Shown: one piece after another, positions 8,276 through 17,050 of the stretch | Numbering within the stretch: the first letter of the stretch is position 1 | Layout: each line of letters begins with the position of its first letter | Assembly: GCA_902580275.1 (NCBI GenBank) | Contig: CACHJZ010000002.1 | Location: 1-64,000, forward strand | Direction of reading: 5' to 3' | Origin: an uncultured Pelagibacteraceae bacterium | Lineage (GTDB): Bacteria > Pseudomonadota > Alphaproteobacteria > Pelagibacterales > Pelagibacteraceae | DNA: 64,000 bases | The notes under the pieces: model-generated | Told to the model about the DNA's origin: nothing | What the model saw: the letters and a program-made list of their open reading frames with translations, nothing else | The model's database searches: none | Made by a program: the position numbers and the translations under genes

Positions 8276-8290
8276 TAATGATAATCATTA
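8276..8290. promoter_or_regulatory. Fur-like 7-1-7 operator, proximal to the 147-aa gene
   Basis: TAATGATAATCATTA is a perfect 7-1-7 inverted repeat. It has the GATAATCATT core of the classical Fur box. Its edge is 13 bases upstream of the start codon at 8263, where a bound repressor would block initiation. A second copy lies at 8332-8349. Confidence 0.65.
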
Positions 8291-8331
8291 CCAACTAAAT
8301 TTTTTTTTATTAATTTTATGCATCTTTTTTA

Positions 8332-8349
8332 TGATAATGATTATCATTA
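8332..8349. promoter_or_regulatory. Fur-like operator with two overlapping 7-1-7 palindromes
   Basis: TGATAATGATTATCA at 8332-8346 equals the 7-1-7 Fur consensus TGATAATnATTATCA. The offset palindrome TAATGATTATCATTA at 8335-8349 repeats the motif of the box at 8276 with one central base changed. Overlapping 7-1-7 units are how dimer pairs of Fur bind. It lies 68 bases upstream of the 59-residue zinc-ribbon gene and also upstream of the divergent gene. Confidence 0.75.
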
Positions 8350-8417
8350 GTTTTGAGATTTATTATCAAAAATTTAAAAAAAGTTGAAAAATAATTTTTT
8401 TTTCTTATTTTATTCAT

Positions 8418-8597
8418 ATGGAACTAGAAACTCACAACTGTAGAAAATGTGGTTTAACAATATCGGCAACATGTTCAAAATGTCATAGAGTTGTTGATGT
8501 TAAGAAACTTGATGACGGATGTATCGTAAAAGTTACTAAGTGTGGGGATTGTGCTAATACCCCAGTAATTAAAGATATTTGTTCTAATCAAGCTTAA
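8418..8597 (+). CDS. Small zinc-ribbon protein, 59 aa
   Basis: A 59-codon ATG frame encodes a cysteine-rich peptide with three CxxC pairs: CRKC (residues 8-11), CSKC (19-22) and CGDC (42-45), plus single Cys at 35 and 55 and a His at 23. The spacing fits one or two zinc-ribbon or rubredoxin-like knuckles. It is downstream of the Fur-like operator and divergent from the 147-residue gene. The ordered Cys pattern makes chance unlikely. Function is unknown; metal sensing, metal storage or protein interaction are possible. Confidence 0.7.
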   Translation: MELETHNCRKCGLTISATCSKCHRVVDVKKLDDGCIVKVTKCGDCANTPVIKDICSNQA

Positions 8598-8603
8598 GTT
8601 AAA

Positions 8604-10184
8604 TCAATTAAGAACTAATTCTGAGCCCTTTTCAGCAATCATAAGCACAGGTGCATTTAAATTCGCGCTTGGTATTTCTGGTATTACTGATGCATCAATA
8701 ACTCTTAAATTTTGAACACCCTTTACTTTTAAGTTTTCATCAACTACAGCCATATCATCAATTCCCATCTTGCATGTTCCACATGGATGATAAGCAGTAT
8801 CTGCTTTAGATTTTATATAATCATCTAATTCATCATCGGATTTTGCATCTGAACCAGGACCGATTTCTTTTCCAGCATGCTCAGAAAGCGCAGGTTGAGA
8901 TAATATTTTTCTTGCAACATGGATACACTCCCTTGTTTGTTTTAAATCTTCATCCTCTTTCAAATAATTAAATAATATTTTTGGATATTCATATGGATCA
9001 GAAGAATTTAAAGTAATTTGACCTCTACTTTTTGGATGATTTGGACTTGCATGTAATTGATAACCATGAGTATCAGGGTCAACTAGACCATGATTTATGA
9101 CAAAGGATGGAAAGAAATGAAATTGAATATTTGCAACCTTTCTTTGAGGATTTGATTTTGCAAATCCGCCTGCTTCTAAAAACGATTTTGAACATGGTCC
9201 AGACTTAAAAATAAACCACTGTATACCTGCTAATACTTTTGGTATTAGTTTTGTGTAGGTATATAATGTATTCGGCGTCTTACACTCTTGTTGAATATAA
9301 GTTTCCAAATGATCTTGTAAATTTCTACCAACTCCTTTTAGATCATTTATTACTTCAATACCTTTATCTTTTAAATGATTTGCATCACCAACTCCAGATA
9401 CCATTAATAATTGAGGTGAATTAATTGAACCACCACTTAAGATAACTTCTTTATTTGCATAAATTTTTTTTACTTCATTTTTAATTTTTACTTGTAAACC
9501 TATAGCTTTTTTTCCATCGAATAGAATTTTCTCAACAAATGAATTTTTCAAAATGCTCAAATTTTTTCTATTTTTTACAGGATTTAAATAATATTTACCT
9601 GCACCAGCTCTTTCTCCCTGATGCATAGTTGTATCAAACATGCCAAAACCTTCTTGCTCTTCACCATTCATATCAATATTTATTTTATGACCAGCTTGAC
9701 CAGCAGCATCAATAAAAGCTTTAAACAATGGATTTGAATTTTTTGATAAATTTATTGGTAGAGGACCTAGAGAACCTCTGTATTGATTTTCACCCTCTGA
9801 CCATGTCTCAATTTTTTTAAAGTATGGTAATACCTTTTCGTATGACCAATTTTTTAAACCAAAACTTTCCCATCTAGAGTAGTCATCTTTATTTCCTCTT
9901 ACAAAAACCATTCCGTTATGTGAGGAACAGCCACCAATCATTTTACCTCTTGGACAAAAAATTCTCCTATTATTAAGGTGTGGTTCTGGTTCTGAAAAAT
10001 ATTTCCAATTATATTTTGGATCATGCATTGTGTAAAGAAGTGCCAAAGGCATTTTGACTTTCCAAATATCACTCGATCCCCCAGCCTCAAATATTGCTAC
10101 TTTATTATTTGAATTTTCGGACAACCTATTTGCAAGAACACATCCTGCTGAGCCAGCACCAACAATTAAATAATCGTAATTCAT
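8604..10184 (-). CDS. GMC family FAD-dependent alcohol dehydrogenase (choline dehydrogenase-like)
   Basis: At 526 residues this is a full GMC oxidoreductase. The FAD-binding Rossmann motif GAGSAGCVLANRLSE is at residues 8-22, followed by the family signatures PRGKMIGGCSSHNGMV near residue 78 and SGGSINSPQLLM near residue 251. The active-site His is in TAYHPCGTCKMG near residue 466 and the C-terminal pair falls in PSANLNAPV. Members oxidise primary alcohols, for example choline to betaine aldehyde. It is the last gene of a minus-strand operon with the PQQ-type dehydrogenase (4-base gap) and the Ldh-family gene. No betaine aldehyde dehydrogenase is adjacent, so the substrate is left open. Confidence 0.9.
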   Translation of the reverse strand: MNYDYLIVGAGSAGCVLANRLSENSNNKVAIFEAGGSSDIWKVKMPLALLYTMHDPKYNWKYFSEPEPHLNNRRIFCPRGKMIGGCSSHNGMVFVRGNKDDYSRWESFGLKNWSYEKVLPYFKKIETWSEGENQYRGSLGPLPINLSKNSNPLFKAFIDAAGQAGHKINIDMNGEEQEGFGMFDTTMHQGERAGAGKYYLNPVKNRKNLSILKNSFVEKILFDGKKAIGLQVKIKNEVKKIYANKEVILSGGSINSPQLLMVSGVGDANHLKDKGIEVINDLKGVGRNLQDHLETYIQQECKTPNTLYTYTKLIPKVLAGIQWFIFKSGPCSKSFLEAGGFAKSNPQRKVANIQFHFFPSFVINHGLVDPDTHGYQLHASPNHPKSRGQITLNSSDPYEYPKILFNYLKEDEDLKQTRECIHVARKILSQPALSEHAGKEIGPGSDAKSDDELDDYIKSKADTAYHPCGTCKMGIDDMAVVDENLKVKGVQNLRVIDASVIPEIPSANLNAPVLMIAEKGSELVLN

Positions 10185-10188
10185 AAAT

Positions 10189-11250
10189 TTATGCCTTTTC
10201 CATTATCCATAGACTTTCTTTGCTTAAAAAATAAATCTTACCATTTTTAGGATGTACTTGAATATCCCTAATTCTACCAATTTTTCTTTGAAAAATAATC
10301 TCCTCTTCTACATTTTCTAAATTTTGAAAGTCTAATTTCCTTAAAGACATATCTTTCAAAGATGTAATTAAAGCAGATCCATTCCATTCCTTAAATTCCT
10401 CACCTTTGTAAATAGTTATTGCGCTAGTGGCTATTGATGGAACCCAATATTTAATTGCTTTAGTAAATCCAGGTTTCCATTTTGGTCCAATTTTAGTTCC
10501 ACTATAGTTTGTTCCTCCCCATCCTAAAATTTTCCAACCATAATTTTCTCCTTTTTTTACTTCGCCAAACCAATCCCCACCTTTTGCACCGTGGTTACTA
10601 ATGTAAATTTTTTTATCAAAAGGAGATAAGACCAGACCTTGAGGATTTCTGACACCGATTTGGAATATTTCTGGTAACCAATTTTTTTTATCTAAAAACT
10701 TTGGATTATCCTTAGGAATTTTTCCATCCAAATGAATTCTTATAATACTACCAGGATGTTTGCTTGTATCCTGAGCAATCATACCTTGACCTCTTTCTCC
10801 TACAGACGCATATAAATATTCACCATCAATCGCAAGTCTTGATCCAAAATGATAGGGAGAGTCGATTGGTGGGTGTGCTTGAAAAATATTTGCAAATTCA
10901 ATTGCATTTTTATTAAACTTTCCTCTAGCAATAGATGTACTGGTCTTATAATTTCCACGATCCTCTGTATAGGTAACCCAAACGATATTATCTTTATATA
11001 AGATATCCAACAATCCTCCCTGACCATATTCAAGGACTTCTAAATTATGATTAATTTTTGTTATATTTTTTGTTTTTAGATTTACGAGTTTAATTTCACC
11101 TGATTTTTCCGTAATTAATAATTCATGATCATTTAAAAATGTTGAGCCCCAAGGTTCGTTTAAATTAACAATTTTTTTAAAGCTGAGGGTTGACGCATTT
11201 GAATATGAAAAAATAAGAAGAAAATTAAGACAAATTAAAAATTTTTTCAT
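10189..11250 (-). CDS. Periplasmic PQQ-dependent aldose sugar dehydrogenase-like protein (YliI/GSDH family)
   Basis: The 353-residue protein has a signal peptide (residues about 1-19, ending SYSNAS) and then a glucose/sorbosone dehydrogenase beta-propeller. Family text is visible: EPWGSTFLND near residue 33, GQGGLLDI near residue 77, HFGSRLAIDG near residue 134, IGVRNPQGLVL near residue 197, and GENYGWKILGWGG near residue 234. Members oxidise aldose sugars in the periplasm using PQQ. Its start overlaps the Ldh-family stop by 4 bases. No PQQ biosynthesis gene is in the window, so PQQ would have to come from elsewhere. Confidence 0.88.
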   Translation of the reverse strand: MKKFLICLNFLLIFSYSNASTLSFKKIVNLNEPWGSTFLNDHELLITEKSGEIKLVNLKTKNITKINHNLEVLEYGQGGLLDILYKDNIVWVTYTEDRGNYKTSTSIARGKFNKNAIEFANIFQAHPPIDSPYHFGSRLAIDGEYLYASVGERGQGMIAQDTSKHPGSIIRIHLDGKIPKDNPKFLDKKNWLPEIFQIGVRNPQGLVLSPFDKKIYISNHGAKGGDWFGEVKKGENYGWKILGWGGTNYSGTKIGPKWKPGFTKAIKYWVPSIATSAITIYKGEEFKEWNGSALITSLKDMSLRKLDFQNLENVEEEIIFQRKIGRIRDIQVHPKNGKIYFLSKESLWIMEKA

Positions 11251-12251
11251 AGATCATTTAAATCTCTCAAAATTTTTTTTGGTATATTTATTTTTTTTTT
11301 CATATTTTTTTTATATATTCTGAATTTGCTTTGTCCAGGGTACAAAATTTCCTTAATACCATTTACTTTAGGTAATTTTTTTACGTTTCTGATATTTTGT
11401 TTTATTCTTGAGGTATAGTTATTTAAAAAAAGGTTTGATTTAAAAACAATAAATAAATGACCAACATTTTGGGGTCCTGTAAAATCATCAAAAGGGTCTC
11501 TTACTTTTCCTCCATGGTTTCCTCCCGTTAAAACACCAGACAATATATCAACCATCCAGGCTAATCCTGATCCTCTAAATCCTGCGATTGGTAATTGAAC
11601 CCCTTCTAATGCTTCAATTGCACTTGTGGTTGGTTTTCCATATTTGTTTAGAGCAGATCCCTTAGGGATTTTCTTACCTAGTTTTGCAGCCAATCTTATT
11701 TTACCTCTATTTACCAATGAAACTGATGTATCTAATATGAAGGGTACTTTTGTACCAGTTGGAGTACCAAAACAAATTGGATTTGTTCCAAATAAACTTT
11801 TTTTAGAACCATGTGGTGCTAACGCTGGAGGAGCGTTAGTAAAGCAGAATACTAACATATTTTTTTTAACTGCTTGCTCAGCATAAAAACTTGATAATCC
11901 ATAATGTCCGCTATTTTTTACAGCAACAATACCAATACCAGTGGATTTTGCATTTTTAATAGCTTGTTTAATTCCAATATCGCCACCCACAAAACCAATC
12001 GCGTTATCAGCATCAATTAATGATATTGATTTTGAAATTTTTTTAATTTTTATTTTTGGTGAGTTATTTATCAATTTTCTTTTAATTCTATTTATGTACA
12101 TTTTTAACCTAGATAAACCATGCGATGATGCACCAACCAATTCAGCTTTTATAATTATATCTGCTGATATTTTAGCCTGCTTACTTGTTAATTTATATTT
12201 TTTAAAAATATCAATAGTTTTTTTTTTTAATATTGCTGCAGAAACTTTCAT
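11247..12251 (-). CDS. Ldh family (malate/L-lactate dehydrogenase type 2) NAD(P)-dependent oxidoreductase
   Basis: From the chosen start the protein is 334 residues, the usual size for the MDH2/Ldh (YlbC/ComC-like) family. Family features include GASSHGLSRL near residue 39, the catalytic-region text VKNSGHYGLSSFYAEQA near residue 108, APHGSKKSLFGTNPI near residue 143, and the late motif GGNHGGKV. Members oxidise 2-hydroxy acids such as malate, lactate, ureidoglycolate or sulfolactate with NAD(P). The frame is open back to 12320, but that would overlap the divergent sugar dehydrogenase gene, so the ATG at 12251 (MKVSAAIL) is chosen. It heads the three-gene oxidoreductase operon. The substrate cannot be read. 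Confidence 0.88.
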   Translation of the reverse strand: MKVSAAILKKKTIDIFKKYKLTSKQAKISADIIIKAELVGASSHGLSRLKMYINRIKRKLINNSPKIKIKKISKSISLIDADNAIGFVGGDIGIKQAIKNAKSTGIGIVAVKNSGHYGLSSFYAEQAVKKNMLVFCFTNAPPALAPHGSKKSLFGTNPICFGTPTGTKVPFILDTSVSLVNRGKIRLAAKLGKKIPKGSALNKYGKPTTSAIEALEGVQLPIAGFRGSGLAWMVDILSGVLTGGNHGGKVRDPFDDFTGPQNVGHLFIVFKSNLFLNNYTSRIKQNIRNVKKLPKVNGIKEILYPGQSKFRIYKKNMKKKINIPKKILRDLNDL

Positions 12252-12281
12252 TTTAATATGTTTTAAACTATAACTTAATGG

Positions 12282-13451
12282 ATGAAAGGTGATATTGTAA
12301 TTATTGGTGGAGCTGGCCATATTGGGTTACCATTAGGATTGCTTTTTGCGAATAAAGGAAAAAAAGTGGTTCTTTATGACAAAGATCAAAATAATATAAA
12401 AAAAATAAATGATTTAAAGATGCCATTTATGGAAGATGGAGGAATTAAATTATTAAAAAAAAATAAAGCTAGGATTTTTGCAACTACTGATAAGAGATAT
12501 ATAAAAGGTGCAAAAATAATCATTGTTTGTATTGGGACACCAGTAAAAAAAAATAAACCTAATTTAGTTTATTTTTTTAAAATGTTTCGAGAAGTTAAAC
12601 AATTCCTCAATCATAAAAATTTACTTGTAATTAGGAGTTCTATTTATCCTGGAACATGTTTAAAAATCCAAAAATATTTAGGTCAAAAATTCAATAATAT
12701 ATCCTACTGTCCCGAGCGTGTGGTCCAAGGAAAGTCAATAGTTGAATTGCCAAAATTACCACAAATAGTTTCTGGTGTTTCTCAAAAATCAATTAAACAA
12801 TCACAAAAATTATTTAAATTAATTTGTAGAAAAACAATAGTAACATCAATTCTTGAGGCAGAGTTAATAAAACTTTTTTCAAATGCTTGGAGATATATAA
12901 ATTTCTCCATATCAAATCAATTTTATCAAATATCTGAAAAATTTAATATTAACTATAAAGAATTAAGAAAAAATATGATTGAGGGTTATGAAAGAAATAA
13001 AAGTATGCCAAAGGCAGGTTTTGCTGCTGGTCCATGTCTTTATAAAGATACTGCACAATTAAATGCTTTCTTAAAAAATTCTTTTACATTAGGCATAGCT
13101 GCAACAAAAATAAATCAAAGTTTTCCGAAATTTATTTATGAAAAAATGAAAAAAAAGTTTGGTTCGAAACTAAAATCAAAAAAAATTGGAATATTAGGAG
13201 CAGCATTCAAGTCTGATATTGATGATACAAGAGACTCGTTATCAATTGTTCTTTATAAGTATTTGAAAAGTAAAAAATTGAAAGTAAGCATTTCCGATGA
13301 TTACGTCAAAACGAAAGAGATCATAGATAAAAAAATACTTATAAAAAAATCTAGTATAATAATTTTAGGAGTTCCTCATAATTCATATAAAAATATTAAA
13401 TTTCCAAAAAATAAATATCTTATTGATAGCTGGGGTTTTTTTGAAAGGTAA
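12282..13451 (+). CDS. Nucleotide-sugar 6-dehydrogenase (UDP-Glc/GDP-Man dehydrogenase family)
   Basis: The 389-residue protein has the N-terminal NAD-binding motif GGAGHIGLPLGLLFANKGK at residues 8-26, the second-domain text RSSIYPGTCLKI and CPERVVQGKS, and the catalytic-loop Cys in AAGPCLYKDTAQL near residue 258. The C-terminal UDP-binding fold begins near GILGAAFKSDIDDTRDS. The family oxidises the C6 hydroxyl of nucleotide sugars to uronic acids; WecC-type UDP-ManNAc dehydrogenases are a close pattern. It opens the glycan island and overlaps the next gene by 11 bases. Exact sugar unknown. Confidence 0.85.
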   Translation: MKGDIVIIGGAGHIGLPLGLLFANKGKKVVLYDKDQNNIKKINDLKMPFMEDGGIKLLKKNKARIFATTDKRYIKGAKIIIVCIGTPVKKNKPNLVYFFKMFREVKQFLNHKNLLVIRSSIYPGTCLKIQKYLGQKFNNISYCPERVVQGKSIVELPKLPQIVSGVSQKSIKQSQKLFKLICRKTIVTSILEAELIKLFSNAWRYINFSISNQFYQISEKFNINYKELRKNMIEGYERNKSMPKAGFAAGPCLYKDTAQLNAFLKNSFTLGIAATKINQSFPKFIYEKMKKKFGSKLKSKKIGILGAAFKSDIDDTRDSLSIVLYKYLKSKKLKVSISDDYVKTKEIIDKKILIKKSSIIILGVPHNSYKNIKFPKNKYLIDSWGFFER

Positions 13452-14169
13452 CATTTTATTACTTGGAGGTTCAGGAACTTTAGGATCACGCATAATTAAA
13501 TCAAAAAAATTTTCAAAATTAAAATATCCAAATAAAAAAAAATTAAACATTCTAGATAAAAGAAAAATATTAAATTTTTTAAACAAAAATAAAATTAATA
13601 TGATCCTACACTGTGCAGCTATAGCAAGAGTAAGGGAGTGCGAATTAAATAAAAGACAGGCAAAGAGAGTAAATATAGATGGAACAAGAAATATTGTTTC
13701 ATCAATAAATAAAATAAACAAAAATATTAAATTAATATTTATATCTTCTGATGCAGTTTATGCCTCAACTAAGGGAAATTATAAAGAAACAGATAAATTA
13801 TCACCCTATAATGTTTATGGAAAAACAAAGGTTGAGGGGGAAAAAATAGTTAAACGATTAAAGAATTTTATAATTATTAGGACAAGATTTTTTGATAAAA
13901 AAAAAATACCATTTAAGTATTCTGCTAGAAATATCTATACATCAGCTATAGAAGTAAATAAATTAGTAAAATATATTTCACATTTAGTAAAAAAAGATTT
14001 TCAGGGAATAATAAATGTGGGTGGACCTAGGGTTTCTGATTATAAAAAATATAAAAGATATAATAAAAAACTTATTTCTTGTGATAAAAAAAAAATATTT
14101 AGTGAATTAAATTTTAAAATTGCAACAGATGCTTCGCTAAATTTGAGTAAATTTAAAAAAATTTTATGA
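13441..14169 (+). CDS. RmlD-like sugar-nucleotide reductase/epimerase (SDR)
   Basis: From a TTG at 13441 the protein is 242 residues and starts MKGNILLLGGSGTLGS, so the NAD(P)-binding GGSGTLG falls right at the N-terminus as expected. The catalytic YxxxK is YNVYGKTK near residue 122, and the end (ATDASLNLSKFKKI) resembles RmlD substrate-binding proteins. An earlier TTG at 13423 is also possible; the later one is preferred because GGGG at 13432-13435 forms a ribosome-binding site 5 bases before it. It overlaps both neighbours slightly. Likely reduces a 4-keto nucleotide sugar; extremely Lys-rich. Confidence 0.8.
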   Translation: MKGNILLLGGSGTLGSRIIKSKKFSKLKYPNKKKLNILDKRKILNFLNKNKINMILHCAAIARVRECELNKRQAKRVNIDGTRNIVSSINKINKNIKLIFISSDAVYASTKGNYKETDKLSPYNVYGKTKVEGEKIVKRLKNFIIIRTRFFDKKKIPFKYSARNIYTSAIEVNKLVKYISHLVKKDFQGIINVGGPRVSDYKKYKRYNKKLISCDKKKIFSELNFKIATDASLNLSKFKKIL

Positions 14170-14885
14170 AAAAAATACCACTCGAAATAGTCATTCCCAT
14201 TTTTAATGAAGGTGAAAAAGTTCTAAAATTAATGCAACTTTTCGAAGCTAACATTAAAAGTAAATTTAAAGTTTTATTTTGTTATGATTTAGATGATGAC
14301 AATATTTTTTTGTTAAAAGAAAAATTAAAACTTCTCAGCTTTGAAATTGAATATATTAAAAATCCATCAAGAGGTCCTTGTTCAGCTATCAAGGAAGGAT
14401 TTAAATCTGGAGATTCAGAATGTGTAATTGTTTATCCTGCAGACGATTTCTTAAATATTAATATTTTAGATAAGATGTATGAAGAATATCTTAATGGAAG
14501 TCATATAGTAGCAGCAAGCAGATTTGTAGAGGGAGGATCTATGAAAGGATGCCCAATTATAAAATCTATTTTTGTAAGAACTGCATCATTCACTTTATAT
14601 TATCTATCCAGTATTCCTATAAAAGATGCAAGCAATGGTTTTAGATTATTCTCTAGAAAACTTTTAGACGAAGTAGAAATTGAGTCAAAAGTTGGCTTTG
14701 CATATTCATTAGAATTGTTAGCAAAATGTAATAGACTAAAATATAAAATTTCTGAAATTCCCGCACAATGGGAAGAAAGAAGTGAGGGATCTAGTAGATT
14801 TAAAGTTTTTAAATGGTTACCTCAATATCTAAAATGGTATATTTATGGTCTGGCAACAACATGGCTAAGAAGAAAAAAAATTTAA
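14166..14885 (+). CDS. Glycosyltransferase family 2
   Basis: The 239-residue protein begins IPLEIVIPIFNEGEKVLKLM, the GT2 nucleotide-binding start, with the acidic metal-binding motif in VIVYPADDF near residue 98 and a DPM1-like region (DASNGFRLFSRKLLDEV) near residue 156. It has no strong terminal membrane segments. Such enzymes transfer a sugar from a nucleotide or to a polyprenyl phosphate on the cytoplasmic face. It overlaps the upstream stop by ATGA and runs 25 bases into the next gene, so translational coupling is likely. Confidence 0.85.
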   Translation: MKKIPLEIVIPIFNEGEKVLKLMQLFEANIKSKFKVLFCYDLDDDNIFLLKEKLKLLSFEIEYIKNPSRGPCSAIKEGFKSGDSECVIVYPADDFLNINILDKMYEEYLNGSHIVAASRFVEGGSMKGCPIIKSIFVRTASFTLYYLSSIPIKDASNGFRLFSRKLLDEVEIESKVGFAYSLELLAKCNRLKYKISEIPAQWEERSEGSSRFKVFKWLPQYLKWYIYGLATTWLRRKKI

Positions 14886-15808
14886 AAAAAAATATTCTAG
14901 TAACTGGCGGAAGTGGTTTTATTGGCTCAGCAATTACCAAGTATCTAGTAAAAAAAGGAAAAAAAGTAATTGTTTTCGATAATAATTCAAGAGGAAGAGC
15001 AAGAAGGCTAAAAGATGTGCAAGGAAAAATTAAATTTATCAAAGGCGATATTAGAGATGGTAGAAAATTGCTCCAAATTAACAATGTTGAGACGGTTATA
15101 CATTTAGCTTATGTAAATGGTACAAAGTTTTTTTATAAAAAACCATTTGAGATATTAGATATTGCAGTAAATGGTCTTTTAAATATTTTGAATTTTTGTA
15201 AAAAGAAAAAAGTTAAAAATTTTTTCTTAGCATCGAGTTCAGAAGTATACCAAAACGCATTTAAAATACCCACAGATGAGAAAGAAATGTTGAAAATTCC
15301 AAATATCCATAATCCTAGATATTCCTATGGTGGAGGAAAAATCATATCTGAACTTTATGGCATTCATTTTGCAAAAAAATATTTTAAGAAATTTATAATA
15401 TTTAGACCTCATAATGTTTATGGAAAAGATATGGGAAATGAACACGTTATACCTGAATTCATAAATCGATTAAGAAAATTAAAAAAAAAAAATAAATTTC
15501 TTATATATGGAACTGGAAAAGAAGTTAGAGCATTTACTCACATTAATGATTTTATATCAGGATTTGATAAAATATTTACCAAAGGTAAAAATAATGAAAT
15601 TTACAATATAGGAACAACTGAGAAGATAACAATTGCTAAACTAGCAAATTTAACAGCATCAATTTTAGGTAAGAAAATTAAATTTAAAAAAACTAAATTA
15701 CTTAAAGGAAGCCCAAGTGTAAGATGTCCAAACATTGATAAAATTAAAAAGCTTGGCTATAAACAAAAAATTCGTTTAAAAGATGGGATTACAAAATTAA
15801 TTAATTAG
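14861..15808 (+). CDS. NAD-dependent epimerase/dehydratase (extended SDR, GalE-like)
   Basis: From the ATG at 14861 the protein is 315 residues. A Lys-rich start (MAKKKKNLKKN) leads into ILVTGGSGFIGSAI, and the catalytic pair is YSYGGGKI (Tyr-x3-Lys) near residue 155, with SSSEVYQN upstream. The C-terminal part (IYNIGTTEKITI, PSVRCPNIDKIKKLGY) is typical of UDP-glucose 4-epimerase or 4,6-dehydratase relatives. The frame is open back to 14813 inside the GT2 gene, but the inner ATG places the Rossmann fold correctly. Confidence 0.85.
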   Translation: MAKKKKNLKKNILVTGGSGFIGSAITKYLVKKGKKVIVFDNNSRGRARRLKDVQGKIKFIKGDIRDGRKLLQINNVETVIHLAYVNGTKFFYKKPFEILDIAVNGLLNILNFCKKKKVKNFFLASSSEVYQNAFKIPTDEKEMLKIPNIHNPRYSYGGGKIISELYGIHFAKKYFKKFIIFRPHNVYGKDMGNEHVIPEFINRLRKLKKKNKFLIYGTGKEVRAFTHINDFISGFDKIFTKGKNNEIYNIGTTEKITIAKLANLTASILGKKIKFKKTKLLKGSPSVRCPNIDKIKKLGYKQKIRLKDGITKLIN

Positions 15809-15811
15809 ATA

Positions 15812-17050
15812 ATGACAAAATCTTTTTCAAAACCAGTAACCAAATGCCAAATATCTAATTCCAAAAGTTTAACCTCTTTGCTTTTTTTAGGTTATCTTCC
15901 ACCAGTAAATACTTTACAAAAAATAGGATCCATTGCAAAAGAAGAAATCTCATTTCCTGCAGAGTTATTATATTGCAACAAATCTAAACTTGCTCAGCTA
16001 GGATGTATTGTTAATAAGGAAATATTATTTCCATATTCCTATCCTTATACAAGTAGCACAACTAAAATACTAAGAGAAAATTTCGTTGATTTATACAATG
16101 ACACCAAAAAAATTATTGATCTTAAAAAAAATGACTTGATTATAGATGTAGGTTCAAACGATGGAAACCTTTTAGAAAATTTCAAAAGCGGACATAGAGT
16201 TTTAGGAATTACTCCAGAAAAAATTGGAAAATTAGCTATTAAAAAAGGAATACCAACTATAATAGAATATTTTGATAATAAAATTGCATCAAAAGTAATA
16301 AAAAAATATGGCAAAGCAAAAGTAATCACCGCAACTAATGTATTTGCTCACATTGATAATATTAACAATATAGTTAAATCAATTATAAAGACTCTAAAAA
16401 ATGATGGTGTTTTTATATCTGAGTCACATTATTTATTACCATTAATAAAGACTGTACAGTACGATACAATATATCATGAACACTTAAGATATTATTCTTT
16501 AGAGAGTTTAAATTATTTATTTAAAAAACATAATTTGGAAATTTTCAATGTAAAAGAAATACCTACCCATGGTGGATCAATCCGAGTTTATGCAGCAAGA
16601 AAGGGAGCTTATAAAGTTTCTACAAATGTAAAAAAACAGCTTAATAAGGAAAAAAAATATTTAAATAAAAAAAGTTTTGAAAAATTTAGAAAAAATGTTG
16701 TTACATCAAAACTTAACTTATTTAGTCTTATAAAAAAAATAAAAGATAAAAATAAAAAAATTTTTGGTGTTGGTGCCCCCTCAAGAGCTTCAACTTTGAT
16801 AAATTACCTTGGTTTAGATCAAGATGTGGTTGATTGTGTATTAGAAATTAATGGATCTTATAAAATTGGAAACTATATACCGGGAACAAAAATACCTATT
16901 TTAAATGAAAATATTCTTTCTAAAAACAAACCAGATTATTTAATATTATTTTCCTGGCATATTAAAAATGAATTAAAGAGAAACTTAAAAAGAAAAGGTT
17001 TTAAAGGAAAATTTATTATTCCTTTACCGTCGCCAAAGATAGAATATTAA
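15812..17050 (+). CDS. NDP-hexose C-methyltransferase-like protein (zinc + SAM domains)
   Basis: The 412-residue protein has the three-part layout of NDP-sugar C-methyltransferases: an N-terminal zinc-binding region with spaced cysteines (C13, C51, C60), a SAM-binding domain with DVGSNDGNLLENF near residue 110, and a C-terminal domain beginning near FGVGAPSRASTLINYL. The motif YHEHLRYYSLESL near residue 222 is strongly conserved in this family. It would add a methyl branch to a keto-sugar nucleotide. It ends the plus-strand glycan operon and overlaps the convergent Nudix gene by 4 bases. Confidence 0.85.
   Translation: MTKSFSKPVTKCQISNSKSLTSLLFLGYLPPVNTLQKIGSIAKEEISFPAELLYCNKSKLAQLGCIVNKEILFPYSYPYTSSTTKILRENFVDLYNDTKKIIDLKKNDLIIDVGSNDGNLLENFKSGHRVLGITPEKIGKLAIKKGIPTIIEYFDNKIASKVIKKYGKAKVITATNVFAHIDNINNIVKSIIKTLKNDGVFISESHYLLPLIKTVQYDTIYHEHLRYYSLESLNYLFKKHNLEIFNVKEIPTHGGSIRVYAARKGAYKVSTNVKKQLNKEKKYLNKKSFEKFRKNVVTSKLNLFSLIKKIKDKNKKIFGVGAPSRASTLINYLGLDQDVVDCVLEINGSYKIGNYIPGTKIPILNENILSKNKPDYLILFSWHIKNELKRNLKRKGFKGKFIIPLPSPKIEY

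Noticed and set aside
10800-11033. 77-aa frame inside the PQQ-type dehydrogenase gene, same strand
   Set aside because: It lies wholly in another frame of a well-supported gene and shows no domain or composition of its own.
12252-12320. Start of the Ldh-family gene at 12320
   Set aside because: It would overlap the opposite-strand sugar dehydrogenase start; the extra residues do not match the family and the ATG at 12251 gives the usual N-terminus.
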